Assembly (NCBI GenBank): GCA_950097015.1
Contig: CATNEN010000001.1
Span: forward strand, 24,060,501 to 24,124,500
Reading direction: 5' to 3'
Length of the DNA: 64,000 bases
DNA from: Macrostomum hystrix
Taxonomy: Eukaryota; Platyhelminthes; Macrostomidae
Both the position numbers and the translations under genes were made by a program. The notes below the pieces were generated by a model, which saw only the letters and a list, made by a program, of their open reading frames with translations, was not told where the DNA came from and searched no databases. Positions 12,704 to 24,591 of this stretch are shown one piece after another; positions within the stretch are counted from its first letter, which is position 1, and each line of letters starts with the position of its first letter.

Positions 12704-13240
12704 GTAGCCACCTCACTCCCTGTCCATTCCAACGTACCCTTCTCTCAGTGCGACAGCCACCTCACTCCCTGTCCATCCAACCCCTCCTCTCAGTCCGACA
12801 ACCACCTCACTCCCTGTCCATTCAGACCCCTTCTCTCAGTCCGACAGCCGCCTCACTCCCTGTCCATTCCAACCCCTTCTCTCAGTCCGACAGCCACCTC
12901 ACTCCCTGTCCATTCCAACGTACCCTTCTCTCAGTGCGACAGCCACCTCACTCCCTGTCCATCCAACCCCTCCTCTCAGTCCGACAGCCACCTCACTCCC
13001 TGTCCATTCAGACCCCTTCTCTCAGTCCGACAGCCACCTCACTCCCTGTCCATTCAGACCCCTTCTCTCAGTGCGACAGCCACCTCACTCCCTGTCCATC
13101 CAACCCCTCCTCTCAGTCCGACAGCCACCTCACTCCCTGTCCATTCAGACCCCTTCTCTCAGTCCGACAGCCGCCTCACTCCCTGTCCATTCCAACCCCT
13201 TCTCTCAGTCCGACAGCCACCTCACTTCCCCTCAAAACCT
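12704..13240. repeat. 46-bp minisatellite downstream of ABC gene
   Basis: About 11 copies of a unit beginning GCCACCTCACTCCCTGTCCA and ending CTTCTCTCAGTCCGACA. Some copies are one or a few bases longer or shorter. It follows the transporter's 3' end by about 200 bp. Confidence 0.9.
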
Positions 13241-13504
13241 AACCTCCCACTCCATATTGAATACGCTAGTTATCTACACCAAATTATTTATTTGAAGCCG
13301 CTGTGATTTTGCTTAATCACTTTTCTGCTTTAAACATTTTAATAATTGATCAACACGATAATTCAAGGACAATACTAGTGTTTTAATTTTAGACAACCAT
13401 TTGTTAGAAAGTTATTATACTTATAGAGTCGGCCCACATTCAGAGTCATTATTTCCTATTTTGAATACATTTTTATATAGAAAAACTCAACCGTTTTTTT
13501 GGAA

Positions 13505-15712
13505 TAGACAATCCTGTCCTATGGGTTAGACAATCCTGTCTATATGGGTTAGACAATCCTGTCCTTTGGGTTAGACAATCCTGTACTATGGGTTAGACAA
13601 TCCTGTCTATATGGGTTAGACAATCCTGTACTATGGGTTAGACAATCCTGTCCTAATTGGGTTAGACAATCCTGTACTATGGGTTAGACAATCCTGTACT
13701 ATGGGTTAGACAATCCTGTCCTTTGGGTTAGACAATCCTGTACTATGGGTTAGACAATCCTGTCCTTTGGGTTAGACAATCCTGTCCTTTGGGTTAGACA
13801 ATCCTGTACTATGGGTTAGACAATCCTGTCCTTTGGGTTAGACAATCCTGTCCTATGGGTTAGACAATCCTGTCCTATGGGTTAGACAATCCTGTCCTAT
13901 GGGTTAGACAATCCTGTACTATGGGTTAGACAATCCTGTCCTTTGGGTTAGACAATCCTGTACTATGGGTTAGACAATCCTGTACTATGGGTTAGACAAT
14001 CCTGTCCTATGGGTTAGACAATCCTGTCCTTTGGGTTAGACAATCCTGTACTATGGGTTAGACAATCCTGTCCTTTGGGTTAGACAATCCTGTCCTATGG
14101 GTTAGACAATCCTGTCCTATGGGTTAGACAATCCTGTCCTATGGGTTAGACAATCCTGTCCTATGGGTTAGACAATCCTGTCCTATGGGTTAGACAATCC
14201 TGTACTATGGGTTAGACAATCCTGTCCTATGGGTTAGACAATCCTGTCCTATGGGTTAGACAATCCTGTCCTATGGGTTAGACAATCCTGTCCTATGGGT
14301 TAGACAATCCTGTCCTTTGGGTTAGACAATCCTGTACTATGGGTTAGACAATCCTGTCCTTTGGGTTAGACAATCCTGTCCTATGGGTTAGACAATCCTG
14401 TCCTATGGGTTAGACAATCCTGTCCTATGGGTTAGACAATCCTGTACTATGGGTTAGACAATCCTGTCCTTTGGGTTAGACAATCCTGTACTATGGGTTA
14501 GACAATCCTGTACTATGGGTTAGACAATCCTGTACTATGGGTTAGACAATCCTGTACTATGGGTTAGACAATCCTGTCCTATGGGTTAGACAATCCTGTC
14601 CTTTGGGTTAGACAATCCTGTCCTATGGGTTAGACAATCCTGTACTATGGGTTAGACAATCCTGTCCTTTGGGTTAGACAATCCTGTCCTATGGGTTAGA
14701 CAATCCTGTACTATGGGTTAGACAATCCTGTACTATGGGTTAGACAATCCTGTCTATATGGGTTAGACAATCCTGTCCTTTGGGTTAGACAATCCTGTCC
14801 TTTGGGTTAGACAATCCTGTCCTGTGGGTTGGACAATCCTGTCCTTTGGGTTAGACAATCCTGTCCTTTGGGTTAGACAATCCTGTACTATGGGTTAGAC
14901 AATCCTGTCCTTTGGGTTAGACAATCCTGTCCTTTGGGTTAGACAATCCTGTCCTATGGGTTAGACAATCCTGTACTATGGGTTAGACAATCCTGTCTAT
15001 ATGGGTTAGACAATCCTGTCCTTTGGGTTAGACAATCCTGTACTATGGGTTAGACAATCCTGTCCTTTGGGTTAGACAATCCTGTACTATGGGTTAGACA
15101 ATCCTGTCCTTTGGGTTAGACAATCCTGTACTATGGGTTAGACAATCCTGTACTATGGGTTAGACAATCCTGTCCTATGGGTTAGACAATCCTGTCCTAT
15201 GGGTTAGACAATCCTGTCCTATGGGTTAGACAATCCTGTCTATATGGGTTAGACAATCCTGTCCTTTGGGTTAGACAATCCTGTACTATGGGTTAGACAA
15301 TCCTGTCCTTTGGGTTAGACAATCCTGTCCTTTGGGTTAGACAATCCTGTCCTTTGGGTTAGACAATCCTGTCCTTTGGGTTAGACAATCCTGTACTATG
15401 GGTTAGACAATCCTGTCCTTTGGGTTAGACAATCCTGTCCTATGGGTTAGACAATCCTGTACTATGGGTTAGACGATCCTGTCCTTTGGGTTAGACGATC
15501 CTGTCCTATGGGTTGGACGATCCTGTCCTTTGGGTTAGACAATCCTGTACTATGGGTGAGACAATCCTGTCCTATGGGTTAGACAATCCTGTCCTATGGG
15601 TTAGACAATCCTGTACTATGGGTGAGACAATCCTGTCCTATGGGTTAGACAATCCTGTCCTTTGGGTTAGACGATCCTGTACTATGGGTTGGACGATCCT
15701 GTCCTGTCTCAT
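13505..15712. repeat. 22-bp minisatellite, 2.2 kb
   Basis: About 100 copies of GGGTTAGACAATCCTGTACT plus AT. Positions near the end of the unit vary (TACTAT, TCCTAT, TCCTTT, TCTATAT). The array abuts the stop codon side of the WSC gene, so its last copies may lie in that gene's 3' UTR. Confidence 0.92.
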
Positions 15713-15724
15713 TCCGTCAAAGAC

Positions 15725-16687
15725 TCAGGCGCGGAAGTAGACTTCATCCGTGGTACTCGTCAGCCCATCTGGCAGGGCGGTGAACCGCAGCTGACGGCAG
15801 ATCCTTGAGCTGCTGGAGTACAGGTAACCCTGACAGGTGGCATTCACCTGACACGTCAACAGACAGCTGATGGCATTGTCTGCTGGCTGGGTCCAGTAGA
15901 TTGTGGATTGGTCAGCTGAGGTGGTTTGAATAGTCGGATAAGGCGATCTCTGTCTGGCGAACTTCGGGCACCCGGTGTCAGCTGTTGGAGGCGATTGGTT
16001 TGAGACCATTGTAGAGAATGAGACCGTTGTAGAGAATGAGACCGTTGTAGAGAATGAGATCATTGTAGAGAATGAGACCATTGTAGAGAATGAGACCGTT
16101 GTAGAGAATGAGACCGTTGTAGAGAATGAGATCATTGTAGAGAATGAGACCATTGTAGAGAATGAGACCGTTGTAGAGAATGAGACCATTGTACAGAGAG
16201 AAGATTTACCTAGGTAGTCGATAGAGTAGACTGAGTTCTTGTGATTACCGCCGCACTTTAACGAGCTATCTCCTGAGCAGGTGTTGCTGCAGTCGGTGGC
16301 TGGGTTGGCAGCAGGTCCGTACCTGCCAAAGGTGTTGCCGCAGAAGCAGTAGGAGCTAAACTGCAAGCCAAAGTAGCGAAAGCCACCCAGCGAGCAAATC
16401 CCCGAGCACAGACGCGGCGTCATGGCTGAGCTTGAGGCAGCGCTATATGTCTGGATGCTGGAGTAATCAGCCAACTGACTCAGTCCAGACAGACCATTGA
16501 GATCGCGATTGGCTGTTACCGTGGTATCAACGTAGCAACCCAGGTAGGTCATTGCTTTCACTAGTCGAGCATCAGCGACGCAGGACAGCCCGACGGCCAG
16601 ATATACAAAGACGAGAGAAGTAAAACGCAGATTGTCCGCGGACATTTTGAGGACAGGCACTACTGCACCAAGGAGCGTTAAATTCAT
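15725..16687 (-). CDS. Secreted WSC-domain protein with C-terminal apple/PAN-like module
   Basis: Two exons on the minus strand: 16687-16210 and 15981-15725. The donor is CCTAG/GTAAAT, the acceptor CCAACAG, phase 1, giving about 244 residues. A hydrophobic stretch near residues 22-38 followed by VADA looks like a signal peptide. A second Met at residue 15 may be the true start. Residues 47-158 form a WSC domain (carbohydrate-binding module of cell-surface proteins) with eight Cys (51, 94, 98, 114, 116, 133, 137, 145) and the YCFCGN core. The second exon has a smaller Cys-containing module (SCLLTCQVNATCQGY) like an apple/PAN fragment. No transmembrane anchor is visible, so it is probably extracellular. 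The 228-bp intron is a multiple of three and stop-free. Confidence 0.75.
   Translation of the reverse strand: MNLTLLGAVVPVLKMSADNLRFTSLVFVYLAVGLSCVADARLVKAMTYLGCYVDTTVTANRDLNGLSGLSQLADYSSIQTYSAASSSAMTPRLCSGICSLGGFRYFGLQFSSYCFCGNTFGRYGPAANPATDCSNTCSGDSSLKCGGNHKNSVYSIDYLGKSSLCTMVSFSTTVSFSTMVSFSTMISFSTTVSFSTTVSFSTMVSFSTMISFSTTVSFSTTVSFSTMVSNQSPPTADTGCPKFARQRSPYPTIQTTSADQSTIYWTQPADNAISCLLTCQVNATCQGYLYSSSSRICRQLRFTALPDGLTSTTDEVYFRA
15995..16195. repeat. 18-bp minisatellite in the WSC-gene intron
   Basis: About 11 copies of GAGAATGAGACCGTTGTA and its ATCATTGTA / ACCATTGTA variants. If read on the minus strand in frame with the flanking exons it encodes VSFSTT/VSFSTM repeats without a stop. Confidence 0.9.
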
Positions 16688-17644
16688 GAGATTTTACTGC
16701 TGCTTCTGCAGCATTTTATGCTACTCATTGTTGCTCAGTTGCGGCGTGGGTCACTGCGATTGGCTGGGCTTCTTGTGTATGTCTTTACTTGATAATTAAA
16801 CACCTTCGTACGCTTATAGACAGTTTCAGCTCCTCTCGGATGACGGATCCCACTAAGTGCTTGATCGATGATGAATTCAAATTCTAATTGAGCGAAGCGA
16901 GACAAGGACATTGTACCATGAACTTTTTGCCCGGCCCGCAAAAGGCATCGATCGATAGGAATGGCTTATACTGTGACGAAAAAGTTTTTTCGTTTTTATA
17001 CCAAGGGGGAAATTCGCCCAAGAGGGGGAGAATGCGTCGGGTGGTGACTGGTTGGTTGACAGACGATGGTGTCGTATGGTTGAGCTGCGCCTAATATTTA
17101 GGCTCGATCAGTGAAATTGGAGAAATTGGCGTCAGGGTGTCCATAGTGGCCTTTTTCCACCTTTTGTTAGCCCTCGAAGGTCCAGTAGTCCGTCTAGATG
17201 AAGGTAGGTGACCACTGAAGATTCGGGTGACGTGCTGACAAAGTTGGCAAATTCGTGTATAGGGGTGTATGAAATACACTAGCGTTTATGTAAAAAATCA
17301 GACTGTCTTCCAGAACCATTGAATATCTCGACGGCCTGAAGAGCTGGCGACTTGATTATGGTTTCAAAAGATGCGCAACAAAAAGTTGGCCCGTGATCTT
17401 GAGTTTCGTGTGCTTGCATTGCTCGGTTCAGGTGCAGCACAAACAATTGTCATGTGGGGGGGGGAAATTCCCCCAACTGATAAGATAGAAATGGCGATCG
17501 AAAACAATACAACTACAGACTTATTATTTGGTAATTTATTAGGTAGGAATATTGACCACTTGAACAATTTCTGGATACTTCAGCGTTGGTAATGCCATCG
17601 AAAAATGAGAATTAATGGTATCATTTAATATAACAAGATAAGCG
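16688..17644. other. Intergenic region with fragments of a dispersed repeat
   Basis: No gene was recognised. The segment at about 17318-17350 (TTGAATATCTCGACGGCCTG) is almost the same as 54598-54630 inside a UBE3C intron. A CCAAGGGGGAAATTCGCCC-like motif occurs near 17005 and again near 17455 in altered form. These look like pieces of a dispersed non-coding repeat. Confidence 0.4.
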
Positions 17645-17727
17645 AAAGCAGATAAGAATTTACAAATGTACAGTGCATCAAATAGACAGCCACGAAGTCA
17701 CACAAGTTCACAGAGCTGCAAAAGCGC

Positions 17728-19133
<1,406 letters not shown>

Positions 19134-19679
19134 CTATTTCTACTCGCTCGCTGGTCGCTTCCCGTGCCAAATTAGGCAGTATCTCGTTTTTCGGCAACCA
19201 CTAATTTTTGGCATGCGTCAGTTTCAGCAAAGTGCTAGCAAAATATTTTTTGTCCAATCACTTCGTTATTGAGACAACAGTTTGTGTTACGCATTTTTAA
19301 ACAATGCTTGCTTGTCAGCATGGTGCAATGAGACTTCAGTACAATGCAACTATTCAATTCCAGCAATACAATTCTGCACTGCAGGCAAAGGATTGCCGTT
19401 TCTAATTTTAGGTACTGAGCGAATACTGAAAGGCTCGTTGCAATTTTTTTAAAGCTTCAGTTTAGAGTTGGCACAGAGGTGCGAATTGTTGTATTCTCGT
19501 GCCCACGGTCCTGAGCTCTAATTCGTGGCCAGACCAAGTTAATTAGGGCAGATTTTTTAATTCCGTCGCATGCTTTCTCGAAAACTTCTGACCTCAAGAG
19601 AGATTTGAAAACGAGTTTTGGGCTAAAGTCGTAAACGAACAATGCTTCTCTAATAAATAAATAAAAATAATTGCAGGAG
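19134..19679. other. No gene seen
   Basis: Unique sequence upstream of actin A, running to the start of the next minisatellite. No coding exon recognised. Confidence 0.35.
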
Positions 19680-21293
19680 GGTTGCTCCTGGGGGCTGTTC
19701 CTGGGCCACTCTGGGGGCTGTTCCTGGGCAACTCTGGGACTGTTCCTGGGCGACTCTGGGGGCTGTTCCTGGGCAACTCTGGGACTGTTCCTGGGCGACT
19801 CTGGGGGCTGTTCCTGGGCAACTCTGGGACTGTTCCTGGGCGACTCTGGGGGCTGTTCCTGGGCCACTCTGGGGGCTGTTCCTGGGCGACTCTGGGGGCT
19901 GTTCCTGGGCGACTCTGGGGGCTGTTCCTGGGCCACTCTGGGGGCTGTTCCTGGGCAACTCTGGGGGCTGTTCCTGGGCCACTCTGGGGGCTGTTCCTGG
20001 GCCACTCTGGGGGCTGTTCCTGGGCAACTCTGGGACTGTTCCTGGGCGACTCTGGGGGCTGTTCCTGGGCAACTCTGGGACTGTTCCTGGGCGACTCTGG
20101 GGGCTGTTCCTGGGCCACTCTGGGGGCTGTTCCTGGGCGACTCTGGGGGCTGTTCCTGGGCGACTCTGGGGGCTGTTCCTGGGCCACTCTGGGGGCTGTT
20201 CCTGGGCAACTCTGGGACTGTTCCTGGGCGACTCTGGGGGCTGTTCCTGGGCAACTCTGGGACTGTTCCTGGGCGACTCTGGGGGCTGTTCCTGGGCGAC
20301 TCTGGGGGCTGTTCCTGGGCGACTCTGGGGGCTGTTCCTGGGCAACTCTGGGGGCTGTTCCTGGGCCACTCTGGGGGCTGTTCCTGGGCCACTCTGGGGG
20401 CTGTTCCTGGGCAACTCTGGGACTGTTCCTGGGCGACTCTGGGGGCTGTTCCTGGGCAACTCTGGGACTGTTCCTGGGCGACTCTGGGGGCTGTTCCTGG
20501 GCCACTCTGGGGGCTGTTCCTGGGCGACTCTGGGGGCTGTTCCTGGGCGACTCTGGGGGCTGTTCCTGGGCCACTCTGGGGGCTGTTCCTGGGCAACTCT
20601 GGGACTGTTCCTGGGCGACTCTGGGGGCTGTTCCTGGGCAACTCTGGGACTGTTCCTGGGCGACTCTGGGGGCTGTTCCTGGGCCACTCTGGGGGCTGTT
20701 CCTGGGCAACTCTGGGACTGTTCCTGGGCGACTCTGGGGGCTGTTCCTGGGCCACTCTGGGGGCTGTTCCTGGGCGACTCTGGGGGCTGTTCCTGGGCCA
20801 CTCTGGGGGCTGTTCCTGGGCGACTCTGGGGGCTGTTCCTGGGCGACTCTGGGGGCTGTTCCTGGGCCACTCTGGGGGCTGTTCCTGGGCAACTCTGGGA
20901 CTGTTCCTGGGCGACTCTGGGGGCTGTTCCTGGGCAACTCTGGGACTGTTCCTGGGCGACTCTGGGGGCTGTTCCTGGGCCACTCTGGGGGCTGTTCCTG
21001 GGCGACTCTGGGGGCTGTTCCTGGGCGACTCTGGGGGCTGTTCCTGGGCCACTCTGGGGGCTGTTCCTGGGCAACTCTGGGACTGTTCCTGGGCGACTCT
21101 GGGGGCTGTTCCTGGGCAACTCTGGGACTGTTCCTGGGCGACTCTGGGGGCTGTTCCTGGGCCACTCTGGGGGCTGTTCCTGGGCAACTCTGGGACTGTT
21201 CCTGGGCGACTCTGGGGGCTGTTCCTGGGCCACTCTGGGGGCTGTTCCTGGGCGACTCTGGGGGCTGTTCCTGGGCGACTCTGGGGGCTGTTC
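19680..21293. repeat. 23-bp minisatellite left of the Polinton
   Basis: About 72 copies of GGGGGCTGTTCCTGGGCGAC plus TCT, mixed with a 21-bp variant (GGGACTGTTCCTGGGCAACT). Three stop-free frames on each strand create very long false reading frames. The Polinton is inserted at its right edge. Confidence 0.92.
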
Positions 21294-21299
21294 TTGGGC
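21294..21299. repeat. Left target-site duplication of Polinton
   Basis: TTGGGC immediately precedes the element's terminal AGTAGTATGGG. It matches 39047-39052 exactly. Confidence 0.92.
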
Positions 21300-22017
21300 A
21301 GTAGTATGGGTTAGCAGAACCCTGCCGACACTGCGGAGATAGGAGGGCGGCCTAATGCATTTGAATGGGGGAGGGGTTGCCTATCCCAGAGCAGAGGACA
21401 CAGCCGACACTATGGAGATAGGAGGACATCGTAATGCATGTAGATAGTAGAGGCCGGCTATCTCTTTGCATTGGGGAGGGGTTAACACAGCTGGGATAGG
21501 AGGAGAGGCCGGCCTATCTCTTTGCATTGGGGAGGGGTTAACACAGCTGGAATAGGAGGAGAGGCCGGCCTATCTCTTTGCATTGGGGAGGGGTTAACAC
21601 AGCTGGAATAGGAGGAGAGGCCGGCCTATCTCTTTGCATTGGGGAGGGGTTAACACAGCTGGGATAGGAGAGGCCGGGAGGTGTTGGGTTAGAGTTGGAG
21701 ATAAGGGACGCAGAAAACATAGATTGAAAAAATTATCTATGGGGAGGGATAGAAAGGAAGTGATTGAGTGATAAAAACTAGATAGGAGGCGTAAAGGAAT
21801 GTTTGAGATTGCTGCGCCTATCTGTTTGCGCTAGGGAAGGCTAACACTGCAGAGTTGGGAGGCTCGGGAAAGAAATTGCGTAAAAAATGCAGTGAGTAAT
21901 TCTTCAGTACAAGAGTGTTAAAGCATTCAGCCTTTGTATGGGGGTGTGGGGGGCAAAGCCCCCCACAATTAATAACTCTGCCTTTGCAGCCCATCTCTTT
22001 GCACTGGGTACAGCTAG
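21300..22017. repeat. Polinton left terminal inverted repeat
   Basis: Matches 38315-39046 in reverse complement with one short indel (14 bp extra in the right arm at about 38415). It contains four tandem copies of a 56-bp unit (about 21465-21675, with AGGCCGGCCTATCTCTTTGC). A second inverted block, 22292-22347 versus 37722-37777, extends the similarity inward after a non-matching stretch. Confidence 0.92.
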
Positions 22018-22401
22018 AGGAGGAAGAAGAAGATAGGAAGAAAGCATTGGGGTGGGGTGGGTGTGGCGTCCAATCCGATACTGGAGGGTGGGGAGGCATG
22101 GGGTGGGTGGGTGCCTGTGTCACAGTACAGGGATGAACTGATGGGATGCCGGCCTATCTGCTATAGAAGAACCCTGACGACACTGCGGAGATAGGAGGCT
22201 AGCCCGGCAGTGTATTTTGGAGTTTGGAGGGGCGCCGACAAACTCAGAACAGAGGAGGAATGAGATAGGAGGAAAGCATTGGGGTGAGTGTGGGGTGTGG
22301 CGTCCAATCCTACTTACCTACATATCTAGTCTGAGCTCCATCACAGGACAAACACCCACCCCAACTCTAGCCAATCAGAATCGAGCACACATTTTGGATG
22401 G
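22018..22401. other. Polinton subterminal region, left
   Basis: Non-coding. Contains a degenerate copy of the terminus (GAAGAACCCTGACGACACTG at about 22166) and the inner inverted block 22292-22347. No gene seen. Confidence 0.55.
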
Positions 22402-22409
22402 TATATAAG
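22402..22409 (+). promoter_or_regulatory. TATA box of the Polinton plus-strand gene cluster
   Basis: TATATAAG lies 80 bp upstream of the first plus-strand start codon (22489), just inside the left terminal region. It is the best TATA box in the element. Confidence 0.65.
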
Positions 22410-22488
22410 CCCTCAAAAATCGTTAGGAAAGGAGCAAGTTTTCTCAGCTCGCAATTTACCTGATCTTAGCTTTTGACATTAGCTAGCG

Positions 22489-23226
22489 ATGGACATCTGC
22501 GACGGTTATAAGATTCAGGTTCAAGAGTACGAAGGCTTGAAGTACATAGCGATAAGAAAGTTCTACCGCCACGGCAGCACTGCAAGTCTGAAACCTGGCG
22601 TCCCTGGCTTCAACCTGAATGTTTGCCAATGGGAAAAGCTGAAGCAACTGAAGCGGTCGCTCGTAGTGTCTGCTCTCAAAAGCGAGTGCAAGGTGGTGAA
22701 ACTAGGTTTTGATAAGTTTATCGAAGTCAGGGACGGCATCATCTGGCTCAAGCGGCTGCCTGAGGACTGCTGCGAGGAATTCATGAAGCGTAACGCCGTA
22801 CCGCTGACCCCACCGCTGTGGAAGAAGCTGTGGCACAACGCATCATGGATAGACGGCCAGCTGTCGGCTCCCTTCAAGGACATGCGGACGAAGTACGAGC
22901 TGGAGTCAGATGAGGAAGAGCAGGACACGAAGCCCGTCCTGGAGGCCGAGAGATCTGAAGGCAATGGTGGAGACGGAGACGAGATCGGCTCGCCTAGAAT
23001 GCTGCAGATCGACACCGAGGCTGCCACATCCACGCCGCTTCCCCTGGCTAGCGCTGGGGATGGACGGATCCCGTCTCGGGACTCGGACTTGCGGGAGGAC
23101 CCGGTGTGGTACCAGTTCCGGGCGGCTGCGGCTGCGGCGGCCAGCGGTAGCAGGAAGCGCAAACAGCCGTTTCCACTTCGTCGGCAGGAGGCAATGAAGC
23201 TTACCAGGCTGCACTTCGATGAGTGA
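22489..23226 (+). CDS. PC4/Sub1-like ssDNA-binding coactivator (Polinton)
   Basis: 245 residues, first gene of the plus-strand cluster. Residues about 5-55 fit the PC4 (transcriptional coactivator p15) pattern. A beta strand with a K/R-rich edge leads into YIAIRKFY (the family has a [LV]DIREYY-like core). The conserved LKPGVPGFNL turn follows (family: KPGKKGISL), then QWEKLKQL (family: QWxxLK). Residues 130-245 are acidic, then Ala-rich, and end in a basic patch GSRKRKQPFPLRR that may be a nuclear signal. Known PC4 proteins bind single-stranded DNA and stimulate RNA polymerase II initiation. A viral role in transcription or replication is inference. Confidence 0.65.
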   Translation: MDICDGYKIQVQEYEGLKYIAIRKFYRHGSTASLKPGVPGFNLNVCQWEKLKQLKRSLVVSALKSECKVVKLGFDKFIEVRDGIIWLKRLPEDCCEEFMKRNAVPLTPPLWKKLWHNASWIDGQLSAPFKDMRTKYELESDEEEQDTKPVLEAERSEGNGGDGDEIGSPRMLQIDTEAATSTPLPLASAGDGRIPSRDSDLREDPVWYQFRAAAAAAASGSRKRKQPFPLRRQEAMKLTRLHFDE

Positions 23227-23486
23227 CTGAACAGTGTGCTCTAATGCATCTGACTGCTTTTGTGCTCAAATCAGCTGCTCAATTTGTAATTTTGACAGTG
23301 TTAAAAGCCAGCTACTTAATGTTTTTTCCCATTTATTCAGTGTTCACAATTGCTTCTGCATTTTTATGGTGCTGGTTGTTTTTCGACGCCGGTCGATTTT
23401 CTGTTACAGTGAATAACAAAAAAAACCTAAGAAAATGAATTGGTCATGCTAGAGAAAGCAAGCCTTGCTTCGTTCTAAAACTGCTC

Positions 23487-24554
23487 ATGGAGAAAATTTA
23501 CTTTAACCCTGCTCAACCAGCCAGCTTTTCCAGTGCCTCAAAATTGCAGCATGAAATGAGAGAAAGAGGTGGTCGTGAGACCACTAAGAGCATAGAGCAG
23601 TGGCTGTGTGAGCAGCCAGTGCACACATTACACAAGCCAGCTAGAAGGCGATACCCAAGAGCACCAATCATAGTGCGATCCATTGACGATCAATGGGAGC
23701 TTGACTTGGTTGAGATGATTCCATTCGCAAAGTACAATAATGGCTACAAGTACATTCTCACATGCATTGATGTGCTGTCCAAATGTGCATGGGCCAGGCC
23801 ATTGAAAAATAAATCAGCTGCAGAAGTGAAGTCCGCATTCGAGAGCATTCTGAAATACTCAAAACGCCAGCCTCGCACAGTCCGCACAGATCAGGGGAAA
23901 GAGTTTCTCAACACTACTTTTCGCCAATTCTGCATAGAGCGGGGGATTCTGGCTTTCCCAACCAATAGTGAGCAGAAAGCAGCCATCATTGAGCGATGGA
24001 ACAGAACTCTGAAGAGCAAAATGTGGCGGTATTTCACGTACAAAAGCACCCTGCACTGGGTTGACGTGCTGTCCAAGCTAGTGAAGTCCTACAACAGCAC
24101 TTACCATAGAAGTATAAAAATGGCGCCAACAAGCGTCTGCAAAGATAATGAATCTGAGGTCTGGATGAACCTGTACGATGGGAAAGCAATTGAGACAATA
24201 GAGAAGCTGAAGAAGCCGAAATTCTGCGACAATCAGTTAGTGAGGATTTCCAATGCACCCAGGGTGTTCCGAAAGGGCTACAAGGCCAACTGGAGCGAGG
24301 AAGTGTACACTGTGGTGGCCAGGGCCCCGAAGCACTACCCGTACATGTACAAGATTAGAGACATGAAGGGGGAAGAGATTCGAGGCCTCTTCCATGAGCA
24401 TGAGCTGCAGGCTGTTCCGGACTCACAGCGGTTGTATGTGATTGAAAAGATTTTGAAGACTGAGAAACGTCATGGAAAAATCCGATATCTTGTGAAGTGG
24501 GCCGGCTACAACTCCACCGGGTGGGTGGATGAAAAGGACTTAAGAAAAGTCTAG
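23487..24554 (+). CDS. Polinton integrase with C-terminal chromodomain
   Basis: 355 residues. The rve-type catalytic core has the DDE triad Asp73 (WELDLVEM), Asp135 (RTDQGKEF) and Glu169 (IIERWNR), with 33 residues between the last two, as in retroviral/D,D35E integrases. Residues about 315-355 form a chromodomain-like tail (VIEKILKTEKRHGKIRYLVK). It joins element ends to target DNA, and the 6-bp duplication flanking this copy is the expected product. The chromodomain probably guides integration to chromatin. It sits between the PC4-like and penton genes. All catalytic residues are present. Confidence 0.93.
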   Translation: MEKIYFNPAQPASFSSASKLQHEMRERGGRETTKSIEQWLCEQPVHTLHKPARRRYPRAPIIVRSIDDQWELDLVEMIPFAKYNNGYKYILTCIDVLSKCAWARPLKNKSAAEVKSAFESILKYSKRQPRTVRTDQGKEFLNTTFRQFCIERGILAFPTNSEQKAAIIERWNRTLKSKMWRYFTYKSTLHWVDVLSKLVKSYNSTYHRSIKMAPTSVCKDNESEVWMNLYDGKAIETIEKLKKPKFCDNQLVRISNAPRVFRKGYKANWSEEVYTVVARAPKHYPYMYKIRDMKGEEIRGLFHEHELQAVPDSQRLYVIEKILKTEKRHGKIRYLVKWAGYNSTGWVDEKDLRKV

Positions 24555-24591
24555 TAGTAAACCTATTTCTGTGATAAAGGTATTTTCTATT

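Noticed and set aside
13505-15712. Telomere-like GGGTTAG motifs
   Set aside because: The motif is only part of a 22-bp minisatellite unit and is never in tandem by itself.
13505-15712. CRISPR-like regular repeats
   Set aside because: No unique spacers; head-to-tail tandem copies in a eukaryotic genome.
19457-21314. Five overlapping frames of more than 500 residues (Gln/Pro/Asn-rich or Gly/Leu/Trp-rich)
   Set aside because: Produced by a stop-free 23-bp tandem repeat; no start context, splice site or protein similarity.
23223-23438. 71-residue hydrophobic frame after the PC4-like gene
   Set aside because: It starts with GTG, overlaps the stop of the previous gene, and has no ATG or similarity supporting translation.
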